Source of the DNA: CAYRVX01 sp964642165
GTDB lineage: Bacteria; Planctomycetota; Phycisphaerae; SM23-33
DNA length: 13,156 bases
Assembly (NCBI GenBank): GCA_964642165.1
Contig: CAZXOC010000213.1
Span: 1 to 13,156 of the forward strand
Direction of reading: 5' to 3'
The notes beneath the pieces were generated by a model. The model ran no database searches, was not told the origin of the DNA, and was given only the letters and a program-made list of their open reading frames with translations. Numbering within the stretch: the first letter of the stretch is position 1; the number at the start of each line of letters is the position of its first letter. The translations under genes were made by a program, and so were the position numbers. Positions 5,107 through 12,436 of this stretch are shown here, piece after piece.

Positions 5107-6933
5107 AACGGATACTTGGGAGCGGCCGGGACCGTACTCGCAGCCGCAGCGATCGCTCGGTGCACCTTCGCCGCGGAGGGACGATTCTGCGGAGCGGAAG
5201 CAGCGAACGAGGTCCTGGTGGATTTCTCGACGAGGAAGGCGCACGTGAAAGCGTTGGGTGCACGGGTGACAACGGGCACCGGCCTGACGGTGAGTTTCCC
5301 CAAACCCGGGACGGGCGTCCTGCTCACGGCGCCGGAAGGCACGTGGAACCTGTACCACTACGTGGCCGTGGCCGTCGATGTGCGCAACGTCGGCGCAAAG
5401 CCGGTGACGCTTACCGGCGAGTTGAACAGCCGGCCCTGGACCAACAGCTTCCTGCACGTGCCCGCGGGCAAGACGGACACGATGATCATTCACATGTTGC
5501 GCAAGACGCTGACGGATCGCCGCAAGACGCAGTTCATCGGCATGAACGGCGTGCCGGGCGGGCACATGTTCCACTGGATCGCCTTCGATCCGCGGGCGGT
5601 GAAGACGGTCACGCTGCGCGATTTGGACGGTGTGTCTGTTGGGCAGACGATCGAGGTCCGGGCCATTCGTGCCGTCGGCAGGTACGGTCCGCTGTCGCCG
5701 GAGAAGGTCAAGACGTTCTTCCCCTTCGTCGACCGCTTCGGCCAGTTCAAACACCGCGACTGGCCGGGCAAGGTGAAGTCGAAAGGGGACCTGAAGCGAT
5801 TCGCAGCCGGGGAAGCCGATGATCTGATGAAGAACCCGGGCCCCGCGAACTGGAGCAGGTACGGCGGCTGGCTCAAGGGACCGACGCTGAAGGCCGCGGG
5901 GCACTTCCGCGTCGAGAAGAACGGCGGCAAATGGTGGCTGGTCGATCCGGAAGGCCACCTGTTCTGGTCGCACGGCATCGACTGCGTCCGTTTCAGGGCC
6001 CGCACCAGGACGGGAGACCGCAGGAGATATTTCGAGGCATTGCCCGAAGGCTCCCATTGGAAAACCGGAGCGGATTTCGCCCAGGCGAACCAGCGTGTGA
6101 AGTACGGGCCGCGCTGGCAAGACACGGCAGTCGATCTTGTCCATCGTCGCCTGCGAAGTTGGGGCATGAACACGGTCGGCAACTGGTCGGACCCCGGAGC
6201 CTACACGGCGATCAGGCAGCCATACGTCCTGGCGATCAACTACGGCGGCTGGGGCAAGGAGGCGGTCGTGGATCACATTCGGAATCCGGCGAAGTTGCGC
6301 GAGGCGTTGCGCAAGCGGCTGGCGAAGGAGAAAGGCAAGAGCAGCGAGGATCCATGGTGTATCGGCTATTTCGTCGACAACGAGATATCCTGGCGTCGCG
6401 GGATGAACGCCGAGCTCTACTACAAGATCGTGAGCGAAGAGGTGAAGCGAGTCGCCCCGAACAAGCTCTACCTTGGCAGTCGCCTGCATGGCCACATGGA
6501 GCCGCACGGAAGCAAGCCGCATCTGATTGCGGCCGCGGCGAAACACTGCGATGTGGTGAGCATCAACCGCTATCGTTTCTCGCCCGCCGACATTCGCATG
6601 TTGGACGGTGTCGACGTGCCGATGATCATCGGCGAGTTCCACTTCGGCGCGCTGGACCGGGGCATGATCCATCCGGGACTCCGGGGCATGTCGAACCAGG
6701 AGCAACGCGCCCATGCCTACGTGCACTACCTCACGCAGGCGCTGAAGCACCCGCACATCGTCGGCGCGCACTGGTTCCAATACCGGGAGCAGAACATCAC
6801 CGGTCGCGGCGACGGCGAGAATTACCAGATCGGGTTTGTCGACATCTGCGATACGCCATACCAGGAGATCGTCGATGCATCGCGTCGGATCGGCAATCGG
6901 ATGTATGGGCTCAGAGCAGCCGAGGAAAAATGA
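5104..6933 (+). CDS. Two-domain clan GH-A glycoside hydrolase, GH50 beta-agarase-like
   Basis: This is a 609-residue exported glycosidase. I take GTG 5104, with AGGAG (5094-5098) 5 nt upstream and a signal-like MNGYLGAAGTVLAAAAIA. A GTG at 5077 is in frame but lacks a good ribosome site. Residues about 30-190 form a beta-sandwich, CBM-like N-terminal region. From about 265 the sequence is a TIM barrel, starting with FRVEKNGGKWWLVDPEGHLF. The NE pair in GYFVDNEISW (Glu427) fits the clan GH-A acid/base, and MIIGEFHFG (Glu511) fits the nucleophile. HWFQYREQ...GENYQIGFVDICDTPY near the C-terminus is the feature that suggests GH50 to me. The two-domain layout also fits GH50 agarases, but the substrate cannot be read from sequence. 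The 79-nt spacer after the preceding gene has no terminator, so the three genes may be one operon. Confidence 0.85.
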   Translation: MNGYLGAAGTVLAAAAIARCTFAAEGRFCGAEAANEVLVDFSTRKAHVKALGARVTTGTGLTVSFPKPGTGVLLTAPEGTWNLYHYVAVAVDVRNVGAKPVTLTGELNSRPWTNSFLHVPAGKTDTMIIHMLRKTLTDRRKTQFIGMNGVPGGHMFHWIAFDPRAVKTVTLRDLDGVSVGQTIEVRAIRAVGRYGPLSPEKVKTFFPFVDRFGQFKHRDWPGKVKSKGDLKRFAAGEADDLMKNPGPANWSRYGGWLKGPTLKAAGHFRVEKNGGKWWLVDPEGHLFWSHGIDCVRFRARTRTGDRRRYFEALPEGSHWKTGADFAQANQRVKYGPRWQDTAVDLVHRRLRSWGMNTVGNWSDPGAYTAIRQPYVLAINYGGWGKEAVVDHIRNPAKLREALRKRLAKEKGKSSEDPWCIGYFVDNEISWRRGMNAELYYKIVSEEVKRVAPNKLYLGSRLHGHMEPHGSKPHLIAAAAKHCDVVSINRYRFSPADIRMLDGVDVPMIIGEFHFGALDRGMIHPGLRGMSNQEQRAHAYVHYLTQALKHPHIVGAHWFQYREQNITGRGDGENYQIGFVDICDTPYQEIVDASRRIGNRMYGLRAAEEK

Positions 6934-7345
6934 TGAGGCGATGGACTGCTGGAGGGCTCGAAGCGGGTGGTCAACGGTAGGGGACAGGACGGGATGCCAT
7001 CAAGATAGCCTTGTCGCGCAGGCAGGTGACGGCCCGGCCGAAATGCAGCGCCCGGCAGAGCAGCCTGGCCGCCATCTCACCGCGCGTCAGCCTGGGGCAG
7101 GAGCGGCGCGCCCAGGGGGCGTCGCCGGGGGAGATCGACCTGACGGCGTTCGGCTTCGACCACGTCCGGCGCCGCCGCGTGCGGGCGAGCACCGGCCTGC
7201 TGGGCGGCGGCCAGGAGGCGGTCCTCGAGGAGACGCCCGACCACGTGGCCCGGCGGGACCGCTACGGGAGATCCTGGGCCTCGAGCCGAGCCCTCTCCCC
7301 GGCTGGCAGCGCATGGCCTTCTGAGGCGCGCCTTGCGCCGCACGG
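6934..7345. other. Region between converging genes
   Basis: About 410 bp separates the plus-strand glycoside hydrolase from the minus-strand oxidoreductase. No strong bidirectional terminator is visible. There is only a 5-bp GGCGC/GCGCC hairpin (7325-7339) without a T-tract, close behind the oxidoreductase stop. The right half carries a probable decayed coding sequence (7131-7324). The base composition rises to the very GC-rich level of the right half of the window within this region. Confidence 0.5.
7131..7324 (+). pseudogene. Probable decayed gene fragment, perhaps URO-D superfamily
   Basis: One plus frame (7131-7271) reads GEIDLTAFGFDHV, then VRASTGLLGGGQEAVLEE, then TPDHVARRDRYGR. The order FGFD, TGLL, EAVLEET, RRDRYG resembles the N-terminal third of uroporphyrinogen decarboxylase-like (URO-D superfamily) proteins common in planctomycetes, typically FGFD..., V.TG..P.FEE.VLEET..YV.RRD..G. 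Immediately after, the +1-shifted frame gives EILGLEPSPLPGWQRMAF and a stop (7268-7324), which also looks protein-like. I infer a truncated and frameshifted or internally deleted gene. No start codon with a ribosome site is apparent. The family guess is from memory and weak. Confidence 0.3.
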
Positions 7346-8662
7346 CTACAGGTTCGCCCCCATCTCGACGAGGGTCCGCCGAAGCTCCTCGCCGTCGAGG
7401 TCGGCGGGCTCGCAGCCGCGCTGCGCCGCCAGCGCCGCCGCCAGGCCCGCGGCCTGGCCCACGCTGCACGCGGGGGGCATCACGCGCATCGAGCTGTGCA
7501 CGGCGTGATCGACGGAGATGGGCCGCCCGCCGATCAGCAGGTTGGCGACGCCCTCGGGCACGAGGCAGCCGTAGGGGATCTCGTACCACTCGCCTTCCGG
7601 CAGGGCCAGGTGCTCCGTGCCCGTGCCGTCGGGGTTGTGGATGTCGATGTTGTACCGCACGCGGGCGACGGCGTCGGGGAACTTCCGCGCCGCGGTGAAG
7701 TCGTCCTTCGTCAGGTACGCCCGCCCGCGGACGCGGCGGCTCTCCCGCACGCCGATCTGGTGCGCCACCGAGTACACCCAGCAGCTCTCGAAACCCGGCA
7801 CGCGGGCGCGGAAAAACGCCAGGTACTCGCGGAGCTGGCGGCGGGCCTGGACCTCCGCGTCGCTGAGCTGTGCCCCGTCGACGCCGCTTCGGTGGATCAC
7901 CCGCGTCGTGTTGAAGTGCATCACGTCGTCGCGGATCCAGCCGAACATCAGCACGTCCTCGCGCGGGCAGTCGATCTCGCCGCGCCGCCTGGCGTCGTCG
8001 TAGAGCCGGGAGATCCCCGCGCGGTCCGGCATGCGCGCGGCGTCCACGCCCGCCAGCTTGAAGCACAGCGACATGGGCTGGCAGTGGCCGCTCGGCCCGC
8101 CGAGCTCGATCCGGCCGCCCGCCTTCGCCGCCAGGTCCGCGTCGCCCGTGCAGTCGACGTAGCACGCGGCCCTCGCGGCCGTGTAGCCCGACTTGCTCAG
8201 CAGCACCAGCGCGTCGATCCGCCCGCCGGCGGCCACCACATCCGCCAGCGTGTGGTGGTAGAGCAGCTCGGCGCCGGCGGCCAGGCAGAGGTCCTCGGCC
8301 GCCAGCATGGCGGCGTCCTTGCTGATCGCCCGGTCGTCGCGGGTGGCGACTTCGTCGGACGGCGCGGCGGCGGCGGCGCCGGAGAGGTACGTCCGCATCG
8401 CCCGCACCCACTCGACGTAGACGGGGCGGTCGAGGCACCTCCCGGCGACGTGGTTGGGCATGAACGGGTGGATCTCGCCGATCGAGGCCATCCCGCCGAG
8501 GCAGCCGTAGCGCTCGATGAGCAGCGTCTTCGCCCCGGCGCGGGCGGCCATCACCGCCGCGCCGATGCCGCCGGGCCCGCCGCCGAGGACGATCACGTCC
8601 GCCTCCCGGACGACGGGGACCTCGCCGGAGAACTCGTACCGAATCGCGGGTGACGAACTCAT
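7346..8662 (-). CDS. FAD-dependent oxidoreductase (FAD_oxidored family)
   Basis: This is a 438-residue flavoprotein on the minus strand. It starts at the ATG read from 8662, with AAGGAG 8 nt upstream on that strand. After a short lead (MSSSPAIRYEFSGEVPVV) comes the Rossmann dinucleotide-binding motif VIVLGGGPGGIGAAVMAARAG (residues about 23-43), the ribose-binding acidic Glu50 in LLIERYGCLGG, and an N-terminal GGMAS block. YVDCTGDADLAAKAGG and the C-terminal LLIGGRPISVDHAVHSS...CSVGQAAGLAAALA complete the signature of PF12831. Members are numerous in planctomycetes and Lentisphaerae, often beside sulfatases and glycosidases, and their substrates are mostly unknown. No signal peptide is present, so it is predicted cytoplasmic. 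It is antiparallel to the flanking genes. It may follow another minus-strand gene whose end is visible at the gap edge. Confidence 0.92.
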   Translation of the reverse strand: MSSSPAIRYEFSGEVPVVREADVIVLGGGPGGIGAAVMAARAGAKTLLIERYGCLGGMASIGEIHPFMPNHVAGRCLDRPVYVEWVRAMRTYLSGAAAAAPSDEVATRDDRAISKDAAMLAAEDLCLAAGAELLYHHTLADVVAAGGRIDALVLLSKSGYTAARAACYVDCTGDADLAAKAGGRIELGGPSGHCQPMSLCFKLAGVDAARMPDRAGISRLYDDARRRGEIDCPREDVLMFGWIRDDVMHFNTTRVIHRSGVDGAQLSDAEVQARRQLREYLAFFRARVPGFESCWVYSVAHQIGVRESRRVRGRAYLTKDDFTAARKFPDAVARVRYNIDIHNPDGTGTEHLALPEGEWYEIPYGCLVPEGVANLLIGGRPISVDHAVHSSMRVMPPACSVGQAAGLAAALAAQRGCEPADLDGEELRRTLVEMGANL

Positions 8663-8714
8663 AGCTGCCGCTCCTTGCCGCGGGCCGCGGGCCGCGTGGA
8701 CCCGGGCCGGCAGC

Positions 8715-8757
8715 CTACTTCGTCGCCCGCGCCGACGCCAGCGCCGAGCCGGCCGGG
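8715..8757 (-). CDS. Possible 3' end of a minus-strand gene cut by the gap
   Basis: Reading the minus strand from the gap edge, one frame gives PAGSALASARATK and then a TAG stop at 8717-8715, 52 nt before the oxidoreductase start. Alanine-rich tails of this kind are common at this GC content. The call depends on there being a gene upstream in the same operon and on thirteen codons only. Confidence 0.2.
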
Positions 8758-8857
8758 NNNNNNNNNNNNNNNNNNNNNNNNNNNNNNNNNNNNNNNNNNN
8801 NNNNNNNNNNNNNNNNNNNNNNNNNNNNNNNNNNNNNNNNNNNNNNNNNNNNNNNNN
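8758..8857. other. Assembly gap (100 N)
   Basis: Exactly 100 N separate two contigs. A round 100 usually denotes a gap of unknown length, so distance and even adjacency of the flanking genes are not established. The 5' end and promoter of the isochorismatase-like gene, and the upstream neighbour of the oxidoreductase, are lost in it. Confidence 0.98.
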
Positions 8858-8863
8858 TGGCTG

Positions 8864-9541
8864 ATGGACTTCGCGGCGGGCGGCGGGCTGTGGCGTGCGG
8901 GCGTGGTGGTGGTGTTGGCGATGGGCGCCCTGGCGGTGGCGGCGGCGACGACGTCGTCGGACCCCGCCGCGGCCCCGTCCGTCCTCGACGTGTGGGACAA
9001 GGTCAAGGCGCCGCCGGCGCCGCAGGCCCGGGCCGTCGACGTGCCCGCCCGGACCACGGCGCTGCTGATCCTGGACATCGAGGAGCGAACGACGAACCGG
9101 CAGCGCCGTCCCCGGGCGGTGGCCTCCGTGCCGCGCATCGCCGCCCTCCTGGCCCGGGCGCGGGCGGCGGGCATGCCGGTCGCCTACAGCCTGACGCGCG
9201 GCGGCTCGCGGGAGACCATTCTCGAGGCCGTGGCCCCGCGCGAGGGCGAGCCCGTGGTGAAGGCCAGCGTGGACAAGTTCCACGGCACGAAGCTGGAGTC
9301 GCTGCTGAAGAAGCGGGGCGTCAAGACGGTCGTGATCGTCGGCACGTCCGCGGAGGGAGCGGTGCTGCACACGGCCACCGCCGCCGCCGTGCGGGGCTTC
9401 GACGTCGCGGTGTGCGTGGACGGCATGTCCTCCAGCGAGCTCTACGCCGAGCAGTACACGGCGTGGCACCTGGTGAACGCCCCCGGGTCCCGCCGCCGCA
9501 CCACGCTGACTCGAACGAACCTGGTCCGGATCAAGGAGTAG
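8864..9541 (+). CDS. Isochorismatase-fold protein lacking the catalytic cysteine
   Basis: The first in-frame ATG after the gap (8864) gives 225 residues, but the frame is open back to the gap at 8858, so the true start may be lost. The N-terminus has a hydrophobic segment (AGVVVVLAMGALAVAAA, residues 12-28), consistent with a signal peptide or anchor. The core follows the isochorismatase/cysteine-hydrolase fold: Asp71 in TALLILDIEE, Lys133 in PVVKASVDKFHGT, and the strand VVIVGTSAEGAVLHTA. At the position of the nucleophilic Cys (family GVATDVCV) it has Ala166 (GTSAEGAV). The late motif VDGMSS..LYAEQYTAWHL is intact. Without the cysteine it should not hydrolyse as the canonical family does; it may bind a ligand or use other chemistry. 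It is first in a four-gene plus-strand run, 46 nt before the next gene. Confidence 0.85.
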   Translation: MDFAAGGGLWRAGVVVVLAMGALAVAAATTSSDPAAAPSVLDVWDKVKAPPAPQARAVDVPARTTALLILDIEERTTNRQRRPRAVASVPRIAALLARARAAGMPVAYSLTRGGSRETILEAVAPREGEPVVKASVDKFHGTKLESLLKKRGVKTVVIVGTSAEGAVLHTATAAAVRGFDVAVCVDGMSSSELYAEQYTAWHLVNAPGSRRRTTLTRTNLVRIKE

Positions 9542-9587
9542 GGGCCCGGCGCGATCGTCGCCCTCGCCCCCAGCAGCAGGAGTCGCC

Positions 9588-10838
9588 ATGCGAACGCACG
9601 CCGTCCTCGCCGTTCTGACCGGCTGCCTTGTCTGCCGGCCGGGAGCCGGCGAACCGACGCACGAGTGGCCCCGGTTCCACGGGCCGAACCGCGACAACAA
9701 GTCCGCCGAGACCGGGCTCCTGACGGCGTGGCCCCCGGGAGGCCCGAAGCTGCTGTGGACCGCGTCGCGGGTGGGCAAGGGCTACAGCTCCGTGACGCTC
9801 GCCGGCGGGCGGATCTACACGGCGGGCATAGTCCGCAAGCGGACCTACGTCGTCGCGCTCGACCTGGACGGCAAGCCGGCGTGGCAGAAGCTCAACGGGC
9901 GGTCCTGGCAGTCCACGATGCGCCACGCCATGTCCTACGACGGCGCCCGAAGCACGCCCACCTGCGACGACGGCCGCGTCTACCACCTCGGCGAGAGCGG
10001 GCGCCTGGCGGCGTTCGACGCCCGGACCGGGCGCGAGATCTGGGCGGCCGACCTCTTCCGGCAGTTCGACGCGAAGGTCGCCAAGTACGGGCTGGCCGAG
10101 TCCGTCCTGATCGACGGGGACCGGGTCATCGCCTCTCCGGGCGGCGCGCGGGGCTACATGGTCTGCCTGGAGAAGGCCACGGGCAAGCTCGTGTGGGCCA
10201 ACACGCGGATCAAGGGATCCGTGGGCTACTGCTCGGCCCTGCTGGCGAGCTTCGGGGGCTTCCGGCAGATCCTGAGCATGAGCTCGACGGAGCTGTTCGG
10301 CCTCGACGCCGACACGGGCAAGCTGCTCTGGAGCGTGGCGCACGGCAACCGGCGGGAGAACAGCGCCACCGACCCGATCTTCCACAACGGCCACGTCTTC
10401 GCGTCCACCGGGTACGGCAAGGGCAGCCTGGTGGTGCGGCTGCGGCGCGTCGCGGACGGCATCGAGGCCGAAACGGTCTGGAGCAGCCGGCTCATGGACA
10501 ACCACCACGGCGGCGTCGTGCGGGTGGACGGGCACCTCTACGGGGCCGGCCACCAGGCCGCGGGGTGGTTCTGCCTGGACTTCATGACGGGCAAGCCCGC
10601 CTGGAACGCCGGCGGCAAGGGCTCGTTGACCTGGGCCGACGGCATGCTGTACTGCCTGGACGAGAAGGGAACGATGAGCCTGGTCAAGGCCACGCCGGAT
10701 CGCTTCCAGGTCGTCAGCTCGTTCCGTCTGCCGAGCGGGGGCGGGGGCCTGTACTGGGCGCACCCGGTTGTTTGCGGCGGGCGGCTGTACGTTCGCCACG
10801 CCGAGAAGCTGTTCGCCTACGACATTCGCAAGCGATGA
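9588..10838 (+). CDS. Secreted PQQ-like beta-propeller protein
   Basis: This 416-residue protein starts at ATG 9588, with AGGAG (9578-9582) 5 nt upstream. The N-terminus MRTHAVLAVLTGCLVC contains LTGC, a possible lipobox, so it may be a lipoprotein; otherwise it is a short signal peptide. The mature region begins WPRFHGPNRDNKS, the usual opening of planctomycete PQQ-like propellers. It then has repeated blades with the structural W/AxxTGKxxW pattern: FDARTGREIWAADL, LEKATGKLVWANTR, LDADTGKLLWSVAH, LDFMTGKPAWNAGG. These are BamB-like propeller repeats (PF13360). Such proteins are often non-enzymatic scaffolds or binding proteins in the periplasm. No PQQ-dehydrogenase catalytic Asp/Glu pattern is evident to me. 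It lies 60 nt before a sulfatase on the same strand. Confidence 0.9.
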   Translation: MRTHAVLAVLTGCLVCRPGAGEPTHEWPRFHGPNRDNKSAETGLLTAWPPGGPKLLWTASRVGKGYSSVTLAGGRIYTAGIVRKRTYVVALDLDGKPAWQKLNGRSWQSTMRHAMSYDGARSTPTCDDGRVYHLGESGRLAAFDARTGREIWAADLFRQFDAKVAKYGLAESVLIDGDRVIASPGGARGYMVCLEKATGKLVWANTRIKGSVGYCSALLASFGGFRQILSMSSTELFGLDADTGKLLWSVAHGNRRENSATDPIFHNGHVFASTGYGKGSLVVRLRRVADGIEAETVWSSRLMDNHHGGVVRVDGHLYGAGHQAAGWFCLDFMTGKPAWNAGGKGSLTWADGMLYCLDEKGTMSLVKATPDRFQVVSSFRLPSGGGGLYWAHPVVCGGRLYVRHAEKLFAYDIRKR

Positions 10839-10898
10839 CCGCCAGCCGTCTTGCTCGGCGCGAGGCGCCCGGGCCGGCTGCGGGAAGGAGATCGGACC

Positions 10899-12368
10899 AT
10901 GACGAAGAACGGCATGACGCGGCGGGCGTTCCTGCGGGCCGGGGCGGCTGCGGCGGCCGGGGCGTCCGTCCCCTGGCGCGCGGCGAGCGCCGCGAAGGCC
11001 CCGGCGGGCCGGCGCCCCAACATCCTCTTCTGCATCGCGGACGACTGGTCCTGGCCGCACGCGGGCGTCTACGGCGACCGGGTGGTGCGGACGCCGACGT
11101 TCGACCGCATCGCGCGCGAGGGCGTGCTGTTCGCCCGCGCGCACTGCGCGGCCCCGTCGTGCACGCCGTCGCGCGGGTCGGTCCTGACGGGGCAGATGTT
11201 CTACCGGCTGGAGCAGGGCGCGAACCTCTGGAGCACGCTGCCGGCGAAGTTCCCGGTCTACACCGAGATCCTCGAGAAGGCGGGCTACCACGTGGGCTTC
11301 ACCCGCAAGGGGTGGGGCCCGGGGCGCGACCAGCCCGGCGGCCGCACGCAGAACGCCGCCGGCAAGCGGTACCGGGACTTCGCCGCCTTCCTGGCGGCCC
11401 GGCCGGCGGGCACGCCGATGTGCTTCTGGTTCGGCAGCTACGACCCGCACCGCGGCTATGCCAAGGGCTCGGGCGTCCGCGGCGGCAAGAAGATCGCCGA
11501 CGTGACCGTCCCGCCGTTCCTGCCGGACTGCGCGGAGGTCCGCAGCGACATCCTCGACTACTACGTGGAGGTCGAGCGCTTCGACACGCAGGTGGGCGCC
11601 CTGCTGAAGCAGCTCGAGCGGCTCGGCGAGCTGGATCGCACGCTCGTCGTGATGACCAGCGACAACGGCATGCCCTTCCCGCGAGCCAAGAGCAACCTCT
11701 ACGACTACGGCACGCACATGCCGCTGGCGGTCCGCTGGCCGGCGAAGGTCAAGTCCGGGCGCACCGTCGAGGACTTCGTCAGCTTCACCGACTTCGCCCC
11801 GACGTTCCTGGCCGCCGCCGGCTGCGAGGCCCCGGCGTGCATGACCGGGCGGAGCTTCCTGGACGTCCTGACCGGCGGGCGCGGCGGACGGGTCGATCCG
11901 AAGCGCGGGCGCGTCGTCGTCGGCAAGGAACGCCACACCAACCGCCGCGAGGGCGGCGTGGGCTATCCCTGCCGCGCCATCCGCACGCGCGAGTACCTGT
12001 ACGTCCGCAACTTCGCCCCGGATCGCTGGCCGGCCGGCGACCCGCCCGGGTACGGCGACATCGACGGCTCGCCCTCCAGGACGTACCTGCTGGACCACCG
12101 CGGCGACGCGAAGGTCAAGCCGCTCTTCGAGCTCGCCTGCGGCAAGCGCCCGGGCGAGGAGCTGTACCACCTGGCCGGCGACCCGTTCGAGCTGACCAAC
12201 GTCGCCGCCCGCGCCGAGCACCAGGCCGCCCGGAAGAAGCTCTCGGCCGAGCTGACGGCCTACCTGAAGGAGACGAGCGACCCGCGCGTCGTCGGAGGCG
12301 CCGAGAAGTTCGACCGCTATCCCTACTACGGCGGCGGCGGGCGCAGGAGGCCGGCGAAGCGGACGTGA
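10899..12368 (+). CDS. Tat-exported arylsulfatase-family sulfatase (Cys type)
   Basis: This is a 489-residue type I sulfatase (PF00884). ATG 10899 has AAGGAG (10885-10890) 8 nt upstream; an open frame upstream to 10851 is ignored. The N-terminus TRRAFLRAGAAAAAGAS is a twin-arginine signal, so the enzyme is folded before export. Metal-binding IADD (Asp48, Asp49) follows RPNILF. The formylglycine motif is C88-T-P-S-R in SCTPSRGSVLTG, requiring an FGE-type maturase that is not in the window. SDNG (254-257) and YDYGTHMPLAVRWP supply further active-site residues. The GWGPG region and NLWSTLPAKFPVYTEILEKAG resemble N-sulfoglucosamine sulfohydrolase-like sulfatases, but substrate assignment is uncertain. 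It is probably part of the catabolism of a sulfated polysaccharide, together with exported hydrolases in the region. Confidence 0.94.
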   Translation: MTKNGMTRRAFLRAGAAAAAGASVPWRAASAAKAPAGRRPNILFCIADDWSWPHAGVYGDRVVRTPTFDRIAREGVLFARAHCAAPSCTPSRGSVLTGQMFYRLEQGANLWSTLPAKFPVYTEILEKAGYHVGFTRKGWGPGRDQPGGRTQNAAGKRYRDFAAFLAARPAGTPMCFWFGSYDPHRGYAKGSGVRGGKKIADVTVPPFLPDCAEVRSDILDYYVEVERFDTQVGALLKQLERLGELDRTLVVMTSDNGMPFPRAKSNLYDYGTHMPLAVRWPAKVKSGRTVEDFVSFTDFAPTFLAAAGCEAPACMTGRSFLDVLTGGRGGRVDPKRGRVVVGKERHTNRREGGVGYPCRAIRTREYLYVRNFAPDRWPAGDPPGYGDIDGSPSRTYLLDHRGDAKVKPLFELACGKRPGEELYHLAGDPFELTNVAARAEHQAARKKLSAELTAYLKETSDPRVVGGAEKFDRYPYYGGGGRRRPAKRT

Positions 12369-12436
12369 ACTGCGGCGCTCGGGGCGGGGCGATCCGGAAG
12401 GGCGACGGCCGCAAGTCGCGCCGCGAAGCGGACGAT

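Noticed and set aside
6971..7192. Minus-strand frame with an S-layer-homology-like LTRGEMAARLL
   Set aside because: Only this short stretch resembles the SLH motif. There is no repeat of it, and the rest of the frame is not protein-like.
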